Below are positions 1-8,836 of a DNA stretch of 64,000 bases, one piece after another. Each line of letters starts with the position of its first letter. Position 1 is the first letter of the stretch. This DNA is from Salinicola aestuarinus. GTDB lineage: Bacteria > Pseudomonadota > Gammaproteobacteria > Pseudomonadales > Halomonadaceae. The notes under the pieces were generated by a model, which was not told the DNA's origin, ran no database searches, and saw only the letters and a program-made list of their open reading frames with translations. The translations under genes and the position numbers were made by a program. The stretch is taken from positions 894,677-958,676 of the forward strand of contig NZ_PZJP01000005.1 in the NCBI RefSeq assembly GCF_003206645.1, written 5' to 3'.

Positions 1-906
1 GACCGAGACGTCGAGCGGGGTCATGATGTCGTCGAGGCGCTCCTCGAGGGCGTTCATGGTGCCGATGACGTCGAAGTTCTGACGCGAACAGCTCGGACAG
101 GCGATGAAGTTGATGCCCTTGGCGCGAAGCCGCAGGCTCTTCAGCATGTCGTAGCCGACCTTGATCTCCTCGACCGGGTCGGCGGCCAGCGAGACACGGA
201 TGGTGTCGCCGATGCCGTCCATCAGCAGCATGCCCAGACCGATCGACGACTTGACCGTTCCCGAGCGCAGGCCGCCGGCTTCGGTGATGCCCAGGTGCAG
301 CGGCTGCTCGATCTGCTTGGCGAGCAGCCGATAGGCGGAGACCGCCATGAAGACGTCGCTGGCCTTGACGCTCACCTTGAAGTCGGGAAAGTCGAGCCGG
401 TCGAGATGATCGATGTGGCGCATGGCGGACTCGACCAGCGCCTCCGGCGTCGGCTCGCCGTACTTCTTCTGCAGGTCCTTCTCCAGCGAGCCGGCGTTCA
501 CGCCGATGCGGATCGGAATGCCGTGATGGCGTGCGGCATCGACGACCGCGCGGACACGATCCTCGCGACCGATGTTGCCAGGATTGATACGCAGGCAGTC
601 GACGCCGAGTTCGGCGACGCGCAGAGCGATCTTGTAATCGAAGTGGATGTCGGCGACCAGCGGTACGTTGACGCGACGCTTGATCTTGCCGAAAGCCTCG
701 GCGGCGTCCATGTCGGGCACCGAGACGCGGACGATATCGGCGCCGGCCTGCTCGAGGCGCTGAACCTGATCGACGGTCGCGTCGACATCCAGCGTGTCGG
801 TGTTGGTCATGCTCTGGACGGCGATCGGGGCGCCGCCGCCAACGGGCACCTTGCCGACGTGGATCTGGCGCGAGTGACGGCGGACGATTGGAGATTGCGA
901 ATGCAT
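1..906 (-). CDS. ispG: 4-hydroxy-3-methylbut-2-enyl-diphosphate synthase (flavodoxin), 3' end cut by window edge
   Basis: Penultimate enzyme of the MEP isoprenoid pathway, converting MEcPP to HMBPP with a 4Fe-4S cluster. The minus-strand frame opens at the ATG at 904-906 ([18 protein letters not shown]) and stays open for 302 codons to the window edge; about 70 C-terminal residues of the usual ~370 are missing. The N-terminal stretch [19 protein letters not shown] is typical of IspG, and the cluster-ligand motif CPSCSRQ is read near 84-104. It lies 8 bp downstream of rodZ, the usual rodZ-ispG order in gammaproteobacteria, so co-transcription is likely. Confidence 0.95.
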   Translation of the reverse strand, partial: MHSQSPIVRRHSRQIHVGKVPVGGGAPIAVQSMTNTDTLDVDATVDQVQRLEQAGADIVRVSVPDMDAAEAFGKIKRRVNVPLVADIHFDYKIALRVAELGVDCLRINPGNIGREDRVRAVVDAARHHGIPIRIGVNAGSLEKDLQKKYGEPTPEALVESAMRHIDHLDRLDFPDFKVSVKASDVFMAVSAYRLLAKQIEQPLHLGITEAGGLRSGTVKSSIGLGMLLMDGIGDTIRVSLAADPVEEIKVGYDMLKSLRLRAKGINFIACPSCSRQNFDVIGTMNALEERLDDIMTPLDVSV

Positions 907-914
907 GGCGCTTG

Positions 915-1922
915 TCAGTCTCCCAGGGTAAAGCGAGCGACGTTACCGCTCGTGTATTGATCGAGGTCGATCTCTTCGCCGCGATATCTCAAGGTGACCA
1001 TGGCGGACTCGCCGATGGTCATGCGAAAGGGCGGCTCGCCGGTGACGGTCGCTTCGCTACCGGCCGGCTGCAGCGCGCTGAAGACGGTACTGCCGGTGGC
1101 GTCGATGATCTGGGTCCAGGACTCGCCGTCGAAGCTGAGCTTCAGGGTATTGTCATCGGTCTCGGCAGCGCCGGTGTCACCGTCGCCGTCCGCGGCCGTC
1201 TGGTCGTCCTCGACAGCGGTGTCCGGCGTGACCGCCGCATCCGCGACCTGTTCGGCCTGGCGGGCGTCGACACTGGGTGTGTCGATTTCGGCGTTGCTGG
1301 AAACGCCGCCGTCAGTACCCTCGATGTCATCGTCTACCGAGGCGGCGGGCGTGTCGCTGGCCGGTGTGTCCTGCGGGTTCGGAACCGGCGGCAGCGCGGT
1401 GTCCGTATTCGGCTCGAGGTCGGTGTTGGCGTTCTGGCCGTCGCGGGCGTCGACGGAGATGGGGTCATCGCCGCCGCCGAGGGCGTCGTTGCCTTCGCGG
1501 CTCTGCCACCAGAGTAGCGTCAATGACACCAGGCCGACGAGAACCAGCAGCGTAAAGAGCCGAAAGACCCACGCCCCGGCGCGCGACGGCTGACGTGTGG
1601 TGTTGACGGGGGAGAGCTTGCGGTCGATGTCGGCGCGCCCGTGAGCGGCATCGAAGGCGCGAACGATGGCGGCGTCGTCCATGCCCAGCAGTCGGGCGTA
1701 GGCGCGCATGTAGCCGCGTCGGTAGGCGGCGACGGGCACCTGGTCGAAGCGCTCCTCCTCAAGCCCCGCAACGACGACGGGTCGCAGATTCAACTGCAGG
1801 GCGACTTCGTCGAGGCTCAGGCCCTGGCGCTCGCGCTCGCGGCGCAGCATGGCGCCCGCGAGTTCCTGAGAACCGTCGGAAGCGGCCTGCGCGTTGCGTT
1901 GCTGTTCGTCCATTTCGCTCAT
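915..1922 (-). CDS. rodZ: Cytoskeleton protein RodZ (HTH, single TM, periplasmic domain)
   Basis: Membrane protein that links MreB to the cell-wall elongation machinery. In 335 aa it shows a cytoplasmic Xre-type helix-turn-helix at about residues 24-100 ([20 protein letters not shown]), one transmembrane segment at about 118-138, an Asp/Thr/Pro-rich low-complexity linker and a C-terminal DUF4115-like beta domain at about 255-335 ([18 protein letters not shown]). It lies between pilW and ispG with short gaps, the conserved order. The acidic linker fits a halophile proteome but does not prove one. Confidence 0.9.
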   Translation of the reverse strand: MSEMDEQQRNAQAASDGSQELAGAMLRRERERQGLSLDEVALQLNLRPVVVAGLEEERFDQVPVAAYRRGYMRAYARLLGMDDAAIVRAFDAAHGRADIDRKLSPVNTTRQPSRAGAWVFRLFTLLVLVGLVSLTLLWWQSREGNDALGGGDDPISVDARDGQNANTDLEPNTDTALPPVPNPQDTPASDTPAASVDDDIEGTDGGVSSNAEIDTPSVDARQAEQVADAAVTPDTAVEDDQTAADGDGDTGAAETDDNTLKLSFDGESWTQIIDATGSTVFSALQPAGSEATVTGEPPFRMTIGESAMVTLRYRGEEIDLDQYTSGNVARFTLGD

Positions 1923-1943
1923 GGGCGAAAATCCTTATCGATT

Positions 1944-2696
1944 CTAGGGTCGGTTTGCCTGGGCGCCGTCGAGCTGCTGACGGTAAAAGGCGGCGCGGGC
2001 GTCGTCATCCCGGGCGCTGGCGATGTCGCTTGCCAACCTCAGGCTGTCGTCGCTGGGACCTGCCACGGTGAAATAGCGCTGTAGGCGCTCCCAGGCCTGT
2101 TCGTTGTTACCCTGCGTATGATCGATGGTCGCCAGGGCCAGCAGGCTCCGTGCGCTGCGTGGATCGATGTCCAGCGCGCGGCGGTAGTGCTGTTCGGCCG
2201 CGGCCGTGTCGCCCTGAGCGATCTCACACTGGCCCAGATTCGCGAAGAGCTGGGCTCGATTGGTATAGGTGATGTCGTGGCTGGCCCGCTCGAGCTGCTG
2301 GCACGCCTGCGCGTAGCGCTGGCGCTGAAAGAGCAGCGCGGCGTAGTTGTTGCGGATCCGAGTGGCCTCCGGGTCGGCGCGCAGCGCACGCTCGAAGAAG
2401 CGCTCGGCGAGTTCAAGCTCGCCTTGACGCTGATAGAGCAGCGCAAGCCCCTCCATCGCCTCGCTGTTGTCGGCGTCGATTTCGAGCGCGTGCTCGAGGG
2501 CCTGTTGCGCGCGAGGCCCGTTATTTTCAGCCAGATACGCCTTGCCGAGACGGGTGTAGGCCGCCGCAGCGTCTTCAGGCGACGCGCTTTCCGGTCTGTT
2601 GGAGGCAACCGGCGTCGCGCAGCCATGCAGTAGAATCGCCAGCCCAAGGACGATACCGGTCGTGCGTATCGACGTGGGACGCAGTGGGCGATTCAT
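1944..2696 (-). CDS. pilW: Type IV pilus biogenesis/stability lipoprotein PilW (PilF), TPR
   Basis: Outer-membrane lipoprotein that helps PilQ secretin multimerise. The 250-aa product begins with a lipoprotein signal peptide (LAILLHGC, lipidated Cys26) followed by about six TPR repeats, e.g. ALEHALEIDADNSEAMEGLA and HYRRALDIDPRSARSLLALA. PilW/PilF between rlmN and rodZ is the arrangement known from Pseudomonas and relatives. No other pilus genes are in the window, which is normal because pilW is unlinked to pilMNOPQ. Confidence 0.88.
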   Translation of the reverse strand: MNRPLRPTSIRTTGIVLGLAILLHGCATPVASNRPESASPEDAAAAYTRLGKAYLAENNGPRAQQALEHALEIDADNSEAMEGLALLYQRQGELELAERFFERALRADPEATRIRNNYAALLFQRQRYAQACQQLERASHDITYTNRAQLFANLGQCEIAQGDTAAAEQHYRRALDIDPRSARSLLALATIDHTQGNNEQAWERLQRYFTVAGPSDDSLRLASDIASARDDDARAAFYRQQLDGAQANRP

Positions 2697-2856
2697 GAAT
2701 GACTCTCCCCTGAATCGGGAACGGACGGCGCGGTGTGGTTCATCGAGTCCCGAGCGGCTGAAAACGAAGCGGTTTTGGGGCTCCCATCAAAGCGCCGCAC
2801 CGAGGCGAAGTCAAGGCGACACCCAGGGGGCAACTTGCCTCGTCCCGGTGCCACGC

Positions 2857-3990
2857 TCAATCGGCATCGAGCTGGATCGACTGGATGTAGCGCTCATGGC
2901 GCTTGGTGCGATCCTTGACGCGCCCGACGAGCTGGCCGCAGGCAGCGTCGATGTCGTCGCCGCGGGTGGTACGCACCATCGCGGTGTGTCCGAGCTCGTA
3001 GAGCCAGGTCTGAAAGCGCATGACCTGATTGCGGGACGGTTTCTCGTAACCCGAATGCGGGAACGGGTTGAACGGAATCAGGTTGATCTTGCACGGCAGC
3101 TCTTCAAGCAGGGCGATGAGCTCCTCGGCATGCTGCTGCTGATCGTTGACGTCCTTGATCAGCGTGTACTCGATGGTCACGTGTCGAGCGCTGTCGGATT
3201 TGGCGAGATAGCGCTTGCAGGCGTCGAGCAGCTTGGCGATATCGTACTTGCGGTTGAGCGGCACCAGCTCGTTGCGAAGCTCGTCGTTGGCGGCGTGCAG
3301 CGAGATCGCCAGGCTCACGTCGATGTCATCGCCGAGCTTGTCGATCATCGGCACCACGCCCGAGGTCGAGAGCGTCACCCGGCGCTTGGACATGCCGTAG
3401 GCGTTGTCGTCGAGCATCAGCTTCATCGACGGCACGACGTTGTCGTAGTTGAGCAGCGGTTCGCCCATGCCCATCATCACCACGTTGGTGATGGCACGGC
3501 GACCGTCGGCGGCGCTCATGCGGCCGCCGGCGCGCTGCTGCGCCACCCAGACCTGGCCGATGATTTCGGCGCTGGTCAGGTTGCGCTGAAAACCCTGCTT
3601 GCCGGTGGAGCAGAAACTGCAGTCGAGCGAGCAGCCGACCTGAGACGAGACGCAGAGCGTGCGCCGCGTGCCGTTGTCGGCGGGAATCAGCACCGTTTCG
3701 ACGTAGCTGCCATCTTCCACTTCCAGCACCCACTTGCGTGTGCCGTCGCTCGAGGTGCCCTCGTAGACGACACCGGGGCCGCGAATTTCCGCGTGCTCGG
3801 CCAGCCGTGTGCGCAACGACTTGGAGAGGTTGGTCATCGACTCGAAGTCGTCGCACCCCTCCTGATGAATCCACTTCATGACCTGGGCGGCACGAAACTT
3901 CTTCTCGCCCAGCGAGACGAAGAACGTCTCCATCTGCTCGCGGGAGAGACCCAGGAGGTTGGTGCGGGGAGTGACGGTGACTGCGCTCAT
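2857..3990 (-). CDS. rlmN: Dual-specificity RNA methyltransferase RlmN (23S A2503 / tRNA A37)
   Basis: Radical-SAM enzyme that adds a C2 methyl group to A2503 of 23S rRNA and A37 of some tRNAs. The frame reads 377 aa from the ATG at 3990 ([20 protein letters not shown]); it stays open 16 codons further upstream, but MSAV matches the family start. The radical-SAM cluster motif is [15 protein letters not shown], and the C-terminal catalytic cysteine is in [11 protein letters not shown]. It lies between ndk and pilW as in Pseudomonas. Confidence 0.95.
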   Translation of the reverse strand: MSAVTVTPRTNLLGLSREQMETFFVSLGEKKFRAAQVMKWIHQEGCDDFESMTNLSKSLRTRLAEHAEIRGPGVVYEGTSSDGTRKWVLEVEDGSYVETVLIPADNGTRRTLCVSSQVGCSLDCSFCSTGKQGFQRNLTSAEIIGQVWVAQQRAGGRMSAADGRRAITNVVMMGMGEPLLNYDNVVPSMKLMLDDNAYGMSKRRVTLSTSGVVPMIDKLGDDIDVSLAISLHAANDELRNELVPLNRKYDIAKLLDACKRYLAKSDSARHVTIEYTLIKDVNDQQQHAEELIALLEELPCKINLIPFNPFPHSGYEKPSRNQVMRFQTWLYELGHTAMVRTTRGDDIDAACGQLVGRVKDRTKRHERYIQSIQLDAD

Positions 3991-4071
3991 GGCAAAGGGG
4001 ACCGGCTGGAAGTGTGAAAGGGGGACCGCTGCGAACAACCGGTCGGCCGGGCGGCCGACCGGTCGGCGGCA

Positions 4072-4500
4072 TTAACCGCGCGGGCAGATCTCGTCGTCGC
4101 TGAAGAAGTAGCTGATTTCGCGAGCGGCGGATTCTGGGGCGTCGGAGCCGTGAACGGCGTTGGCGTCGATGGACGTCGCGAAGTCGGCGCGGATGGTGCC
4201 CGCTTCGGCTTCCTTCGGGTTGGTGGCTCCCATGAGCTCGCGGTTCTTGGCAATCGCGCCGTCACCTTCGAGAGCCTGCACCATGACCGGGCCGGAGGTC
4301 ATGAATGCAACCAGGTCCTTGAAGAAGCCGCGTTCGGCGTGCTCGGCGTAGAAACCTTCGGCCTGCTCCTGGGAGAGGTGCAGCATCTTGGCAGCGACGA
4401 TCTGCAGACCGGCGTTCTCGAAGCGGCTGTAGATGTCACCGATGGCATTCTTGGCGACGGCGTCCGGCTTGATGATGGAGAGTGTACGTTCGGTGGCCAT
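4072..4500 (-). CDS. ndk: Nucleoside diphosphate kinase
   Basis: Transfers the gamma phosphate of ATP to NDPs through a phosphohistidine. The product is 142 aa from the ATG at 4500 ([18 protein letters not shown]). The active-site His is in [12 protein letters not shown] and the NDPK signature is complete. The frame stays open far upstream, but the family length and the N-terminal [13 protein letters not shown] fix the start. It lies directly between iscA and rlmN; in Pseudomonas the remaining isc genes sit just before ndk, and here they are absent. Confidence 0.97.
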   Translation of the reverse strand: MATERTLSIIKPDAVAKNAIGDIYSRFENAGLQIVAAKMLHLSQEQAEGFYAEHAERGFFKDLVAFMTSGPVMVQALEGDGAIAKNRELMGATNPKEAEAGTIRADFATSIDANAVHGSDAPESAAREISYFFSDDEICPRG

Positions 4501-4730
4501 GATGAATGACTCCTGATTGAGGGTGAGGTCGCGTGCGACCGGGTCATGAAAGCGCGACGCGCCACGGGTTAGAACATGGCGCGTCGGTCGAGTTCGTCTG
4601 TGGGCCGCGGCTCGGGTTGCGAGGCGGCGCGTCGATCGAGCAGAGGCCAAAGCGTGGCCTGCCCGGTCGAAAGCGCGCCATTGTAGCTCAAGGCCCGATA
4701 CCACGCACCCCGGCAGGTGCGGCGTGGGTG

Positions 4731-5060
4731 CTAGACGTTGAAGCTCTCGCCGCAGCCGCACTCGTCGGTGACGTTGGGGTTGTTGAAGCGGAAGAAGCGG
4801 TTGAGCCCTTCGCTGACGTAGTCGACCTCGGTGCCGTCCAGAATCTGCAGCGCTTCCTTGTCGACCAGCACCTTGACGCCGCGCTCCTCGAAGGTGATCT
4901 CGTCGGCACGCGGCTCGTCGGCGATGTCGAGCACGTAGCTATAGCCGGAGCAGCCGCTCGGCTTGACGGCGACGCGAAGCCCGACGCCGCTGCCGCGCTC
5001 GGCGAGCACATTACGGATCTGATTGGCGGCGGATTCGCTGATGGTGATGTTCTGCATCAT
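4731..5060 (-). CDS. iscA: Iron-sulfur cluster assembly protein IscA (A-type carrier)
   Basis: A-type carrier that hands Fe-S clusters to apoproteins. In the 109 aa all three family cysteines are present: one in [11 protein letters not shown] and two in [11 protein letters not shown]. The whole sequence follows E. coli IscA closely, including FNNPNV before the Cys pair. It starts 64 bp after the iscS stop. In most isc operons iscU lies between iscS and iscA; here there is no room for it. ErpA is an alternative name, but the isc context favours IscA. Confidence 0.9.
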   Translation of the reverse strand: MMQNITISESAANQIRNVLAERGSGVGLRVAVKPSGCSGYSYVLDIADEPRADEITFEERGVKVLVDKEALQILDGTEVDYVSEGLNRFFRFNNPNVTDECGCGESFNV

Positions 5061-5124
5061 GACTCTCCCTGACGTCGATGAAAGCGGTAATGGTAGTGAA
5101 GGCGCAAGCGAGGTTGGCTCGCGG

Positions 5125-6300
5125 TCAGCGCGAGTTCGACACTTGATTGGCGCTGGCCCGCAATGTCGTCAGCGCTCGGCGGATTTCGTCGACGGCGCTG
5201 TCGATCTCGTCGAGGGACGTGAATCGGCCGAAGCTGAAACGAATGGACGCCAGCGCCTGCAAATGGGGAACGCCGACACCTTTGAGTACGTAGGAAGGCT
5301 CGACGCTCGCGGAGTTGCAGGCCGAGCCCGTCGACAGCGCCAACCCGCGCAGGGCCATCAGCAGCGACTCCCCATCGACGTCGTCGAACGCGAGATTGAC
5401 GATATTGGGAATCGAGCGCTCCTGCGGGACGTGTTGATGAACGCCCGTAAGCCCGGCAAGGCCCGCCAGAAAACGCTCGCGCAGGGCGCCAACGTGCTCG
5501 CCATCGCGCTCGCGCTCGTCCCGGGCAATCGCGAAGGCTTCTCCCATGCCGACGATCTGGTGCGTGGCCAGGGTGCCGGAGCGCATGCCGCGCTCGTGAC
5601 CGCCACCATGGATCAGTGCCTCGATGCGCAGCGCCGGGTCCCGCCTCACGTAGAGTGCGCCGATGCCCTTGGGGCCGTAGGCCTTGTGCGCGGAGAGCGA
5701 CATCATGTCGATACCCATTGCCTCGACGTCGAGTGCCAGCCTTCCCGAGGCCTGGGCGGCGTCGGTATGAAAGTGCGCACCGAACGCGTGGGCGACTTCG
5801 GCGAGTGCGGTGATGTCGTTGACGCTACCGAGCTCGTTGTTCACCGCCATCAGCGAAACCAGCACGGTGTCGTCGCGCATTGCGGCTCTCAGCCGCGCCG
5901 GCGAGACGGTGCCATCACGCTCCGGCGCGAGCCAGGTAACGTCGAAACCCTCGGCTTCCAGCGCGCGGGCGGTGTCGATGATCGCCTTGTGCTCGATGAT
6001 CGAAGTGATCAGGTGTCGCCCGCGACTGCGGTTCGCTCGCATGTAGCCGATGAGCGCCAGGTTGTCGGCCTCGGTCGCGCCGGAGGTCCATACGATCTCT
6101 CGCGGATCGGCATTGACCAGGTCGGCAACCTGACGCCGCGCGCCCTCGACCGCCTGCTCGGCAAGCCAGCCGGGCATATGGCTGCGCGACGCGGGATTGG
6201 CGTAGACACCGTCCATGCTCAGATGCCGCATCATTTGCTCGACAACCCGCGGGTCGGCAGGGGTCGTGGCGGCGTAGTCCAGATAAAGAGGAGCGCTCAT
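5125..6300 (-). CDS. iscS: Cysteine desulfurase IscS, short C-terminus
   Basis: PLP enzyme that takes sulfur from cysteine for Fe-S clusters and thiolated tRNA. In 391 aa the N-terminus (YLDYAATTPADPRV), PLP lysine (SLSAHKAYGPKG, K206) and persulfide cysteine (STGSACNSAS, C328) align with E. coli IscS with almost no gaps. The C-terminus differs: E. coli continues for about 24 residues after the last helix, including the tail ending WAHH that contacts IscU, while this protein ends after about 10 unrelated residues. That fits the missing iscU nearby. It follows iscR by 129 bp. Confidence 0.95.
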   Translation of the reverse strand: MSAPLYLDYAATTPADPRVVEQMMRHLSMDGVYANPASRSHMPGWLAEQAVEGARRQVADLVNADPREIVWTSGATEADNLALIGYMRANRSRGRHLITSIIEHKAIIDTARALEAEGFDVTWLAPERDGTVSPARLRAAMRDDTVLVSLMAVNNELGSVNDITALAEVAHAFGAHFHTDAAQASGRLALDVEAMGIDMMSLSAHKAYGPKGIGALYVRRDPALRIEALIHGGGHERGMRSGTLATHQIVGMGEAFAIARDERERDGEHVGALRERFLAGLAGLTGVHQHVPQERSIPNIVNLAFDDVDGESLLMALRGLALSTGSACNSASVEPSYVLKGVGVPHLQALASIRFSFGRFTSLDEIDSAVDEIRRALTTLRASANQVSNSR

Positions 6301-6429
6301 GGGGCGACGTGTCTCCGGGTCGATCGTGATACCGGCGCCGGTGCGACCCCGTGAAAGGGAGGCAACCGTTGGCGCGTTATTCCACAGCGTCGTTCTTTAC
6401 CGTGCGTCGTTCGTCATGCGCGTCGTTCT

Positions 6430-6912
6430 TCACTGCAATAGCGCGATGGTCGCCGGATCGTCCGCAAGGGCGGAATCCTCGGCGGGCTGTCGCGACGCGG
6501 TGAGGCGACTCTCTTCGCGGCGAACCAGCTCTTCGAGGCTGATATCGCTCAAGAAGCGCTGGATTTCGTCGGAGAGGTCGCACCACAGATGATGCGTAAT
6601 GCACTTGCTGCCCTGGTGACAATCTGCCTGGCCCTGGCAGCGGGTGGCGTCGACGGACTCATTGACGGCATCGATGACGCCGGCGACCGAAATGTCGCCG
6701 GGGGCACGCCGCAGCCGGTAGCCGCCGCCGGGGCCGCGCACACTGGTAACGAGCTCGGCCCGGCGCAGCCGTGCGAAAAGCTGCTCCAGATACGAAAGCG
6801 AAATACTCTGCCGCTTGGAAATATCTGCCAGGCAGACCGGGCCCTGATTGGCATTCAGAGCCAGATCGAGCATGGCGGTGACGGCGTAGCGGCCCTTGGT
6901 GGTCAAGCGCAT
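6430..6912 (-). CDS. iscR: Fe-S cluster assembly transcriptional regulator IscR (Rrf2 family)
   Basis: Rrf2-family regulator that senses Fe-S status and represses the isc operon when it carries a 2Fe-2S cluster. The 160-aa product begins [19 protein letters not shown] with a winged helix, and the cluster ligands C92, C98, C104 and H107 are all present ([17 protein letters not shown]) at exactly the E. coli positions. It is first in the iscR-iscS-iscA run and is preceded by a promoter with an IscR-like site. Confidence 0.95.
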   Translation of the reverse strand: MRLTTKGRYAVTAMLDLALNANQGPVCLADISKRQSISLSYLEQLFARLRRAELVTSVRGPGGGYRLRRAPGDISVAGVIDAVNESVDATRCQGQADCHQGSKCITHHLWCDLSDEIQRFLSDISLEELVRREESRLTASRQPAEDSALADDPATIALLQ

Positions 6913-6947
6913 CGGCGGGAGTCAATGGTCACTGCGAAAGTGCCGGC

Positions 6948-6976
6948 ATTATGGAAAACCCGAGTGAAACGGTCAA
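6948..6976 (-). promoter_or_regulatory. Predicted iscR promoter with overlapping IscR type-1-like site
   Basis: Read on the minus strand, TTGACC (6971-6976) and CATAAT (6948-6953) are separated by 17 bp, a near-consensus sigma-70 promoter 35 bp upstream of the iscR ATG. The stretch 6958-6976 reads TTGACCGTTTCACTCGGGT. From memory it matches the core of the IscR type-1 consensus (YYGACTRWWWYAGTCRRS) with two mismatches. The -35 box lies inside it, so negative autoregulation is likely. The promoter is seen in the sequence; IscR binding is inferred. Confidence 0.6.
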
Positions 6977-7015
6977 CCTTTCTGCCGACGCCGGTCGTCT
7001 GCCATCGAATGCCGG

Positions 7016-7840
7016 TCAGGCGCTGTCGTCTGGGCCGCTATCGCTGCGCTTCGAGGGCCTGTCGTGCTGTGCGGCTGGCATCGTGGCGGCGAGGCGCTTG
7101 TCCATGGTGCCAAGAATGCCGCGGAGAATGTTCATCTCCATGCTGTCGAGATGCGCGCGCAGGAATAGCCGGCGCAGGCGAGCCATCAACTGGCGCGGAT
7201 TGTCCGGATCATGAAACTCGAGCGTGGTCAGCGTCTTCTCGAGGTGCACGAAGAAGCGCTCCATGTCGGCGTGGCTCGCCGGCGGGTTGTCCCACTCGAC
7301 ACCGAAGGGCTGGCTCGCCTCTTCGTCGGCGGGCGTGGTGTCCAGCGCCAGATGGGCCTGACGGCACTCGTAGGCGAGCACCTGGACCGCGGCGGCGAGA
7401 TTGAGCGAGCTGAAATCCGGGTTGGTCGGGATATGCACGTGACGGTGGCAGCGCTGCAGCTCGGCGTTGGTCAGACCGGTGTCCTCGCGGCCGAAGACCA
7501 GCGCCGCCTGCGCGTTGGCAGGGGCCAGCGCGTCGGGCAGGCTCTCCGCCAGCGCGCGCGGCCCGACCATCGGCCAGGGGAGATGGCGGGAACGGGCACT
7601 GGCGCCGACCACCAGCGTGCAGTCGGCGACTGCGGCTTCGAGGGAGTCGAAGACGCGGGCGCCATCGACCAGCTCCAGCGCACCCGAGGCTCGCGAGAAG
7701 GCGTCGCGGTCCTTGGGGTCGCAGCGTGGGGCAACGAGTGCCAGATCGGCGAGGCCCATGTTGCGCATGGCGCGGGCGGCACCGCCGATGTTGCCGGGGT
7801 GGCTGGTGCCGATGAGAACGATACGGATACGGTCGAGCAT
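7016..7840 (-). CDS. trmJ: tRNA (cytidine/uridine-2'-O-)-methyltransferase TrmJ
   Basis: SPOUT-class enzyme that 2'-O-methylates position 32 of several tRNAs. In 274 aa the N-terminal SpoU domain carries motif 1 (VLIGTSHPGNIGGAARAMRNMG), motif 2 (ALVFGREDTGLTN) and motif 3 (IPTNPDFSSLNLAAAVQVLAYE). The family C-terminal helical extension follows, with MERFFVHLEKTLTTLEFHDP. It lies upstream of iscR on the same strand, the usual trmJ-iscR order, and is divergent from suhB, also a conserved pairing. Confidence 0.94.
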   Translation of the reverse strand: MLDRIRIVLIGTSHPGNIGGAARAMRNMGLADLALVAPRCDPKDRDAFSRASGALELVDGARVFDSLEAAVADCTLVVGASARSRHLPWPMVGPRALAESLPDALAPANAQAALVFGREDTGLTNAELQRCHRHVHIPTNPDFSSLNLAAAVQVLAYECRQAHLALDTTPADEEASQPFGVEWDNPPASHADMERFFVHLEKTLTTLEFHDPDNPRQLMARLRRLFLRAHLDSMEMNILRGILGTMDKRLAATMPAAQHDRPSKRSDSGPDDSA

Positions 7841-7948
7841 GAGGTCAGCGATCGGGCTTGAGAGGAAAACGCATAGTCTAGCATGAGTGCCATCTGCTAG
7901 AATTCGCCGCGTTCTTTAACAGCCCCCAGACACCCCAAGGCCAGATCC

Positions 7949-8743
7949 ATGCATCCTATGGTTCAGTATGCGCTGCGCGCTGCACGTAGTGCCGCGGAGC
8001 AGTTCGTCCGTATTCGCGACCGACTCGAGGTCAGCCACGACGAGCAGGCAACCAAAAGCCTGCTGCAGGATACCGCGCGTAACGCCGAAACCCTGATCGT
8101 TCATCAGCTCTCCCGCGGTTATCCACAGCACGGCGTCAGCGGACGCTTCACCCCGCACCGCGACGGCAAAGGCGCCGACAGCGAGACCGTTTGGCACATC
8201 GAGCCTTTCCACGGCGAGTCCAACCTCGGCGTGGGCGGTCGACAGTTCGCCCTGTCGATGGTCTGTCTGGTCAAGGGGCGTCCGGAGCATGCCGTCATTG
8301 TCTGCCCGTTCAGCGATGACGAGTTCCTCATCAGCCGTGGTCGCGGTGCCCAGGGCAACGGCAAGCGCATGCGCGTTTCCAAGGCCGGCGGTGTCAACGG
8401 CGCGCGCATCGCGCTCTCCTGGCCCAGTGTCGATCAGCGCGAGCGCTGGCTTCCCCAGTACCTCACCATCGTCGAGCGCCTCGGGCCGCAGATCGAGACC
8501 CTGATCGGCAGCGGCTGCCCGATTCTCGACCTTATCGAATTCGCCAGCGGCCGCACCGACGGCGCCTTTGTGCTGGGCCTCGAAGAGCAGGATCGCTGGA
8601 TCGGCTCGCTGCTGCTCAAGGAGTCCGGCGCGCTCTCCGGCGGTATCGATGGCTCGCCGAGCCTGGAAGTCGATGGCAGCCTGATGGCCGCCGGACCGAA
8701 GCTTTACAAAGCGCTGGCCCAGCAGCTTCGCGTCGCTGTCTGA
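7949..8743 (+). CDS. suhB: SuhB, inositol-monophosphatase family protein with substituted metal-site residues
   Basis: 264 aa, collinear with E. coli SuhB from the first residues (MHPM, RAAR, YPQH, GRGAQGNGKRMR). The IMPase metal-ligand positions are changed: the TEESG motif with Glu67 is replaced by SGRFT, and the DPLDGTTN motif reads EPFHGESN, so two ligand aspartates become E85 and H88. Only the C-terminal aspartate (EEQDRWIG) is kept. Phosphatase activity is therefore doubtful. E. coli SuhB also acts in rRNA transcription antitermination, a role that does not need catalysis; this copy may keep only that role (inference). Divergent from trmJ as usual. Confidence 0.9.
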   Translation: MHPMVQYALRAARSAAEQFVRIRDRLEVSHDEQATKSLLQDTARNAETLIVHQLSRGYPQHGVSGRFTPHRDGKGADSETVWHIEPFHGESNLGVGGRQFALSMVCLVKGRPEHAVIVCPFSDDEFLISRGRGAQGNGKRMRVSKAGGVNGARIALSWPSVDQRERWLPQYLTIVERLGPQIETLIGSGCPILDLIEFASGRTDGAFVLGLEEQDRWIGSLLLKESGALSGGIDGSPSLEVDGSLMAAGPKLYKALAQQLRVAV

Positions 8744-8763
8744 CGCGAGACGTGACGCCATTC

Positions 8764-8799
8764 AAGACGCCCCGCCGGGTTTGCCCGGCGGGGCGTCTT
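8764..8799. terminator. Bidirectional hairpin terminator between suhB and the esterase gene
   Basis: A perfect 16-bp inverted repeat (8764-8779 and 8784-8799) with a TTTG loop lies between two convergent genes. The stem is flanked by TTC on both sides; the T-tract is short, but the stem is long and very GC-rich. It could serve both strands. Confidence 0.75.
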
Positions 8800-8836
8800 C
8801 GTTTGGGGCTCGCTCGTCGCGACGCTCGGGTGTGGT

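Noticed and set aside
2599..4017. 472-codon plus-strand frame over rlmN
   Set aside because: Antisense to a complete, motif-bearing rlmN; no domain seen.
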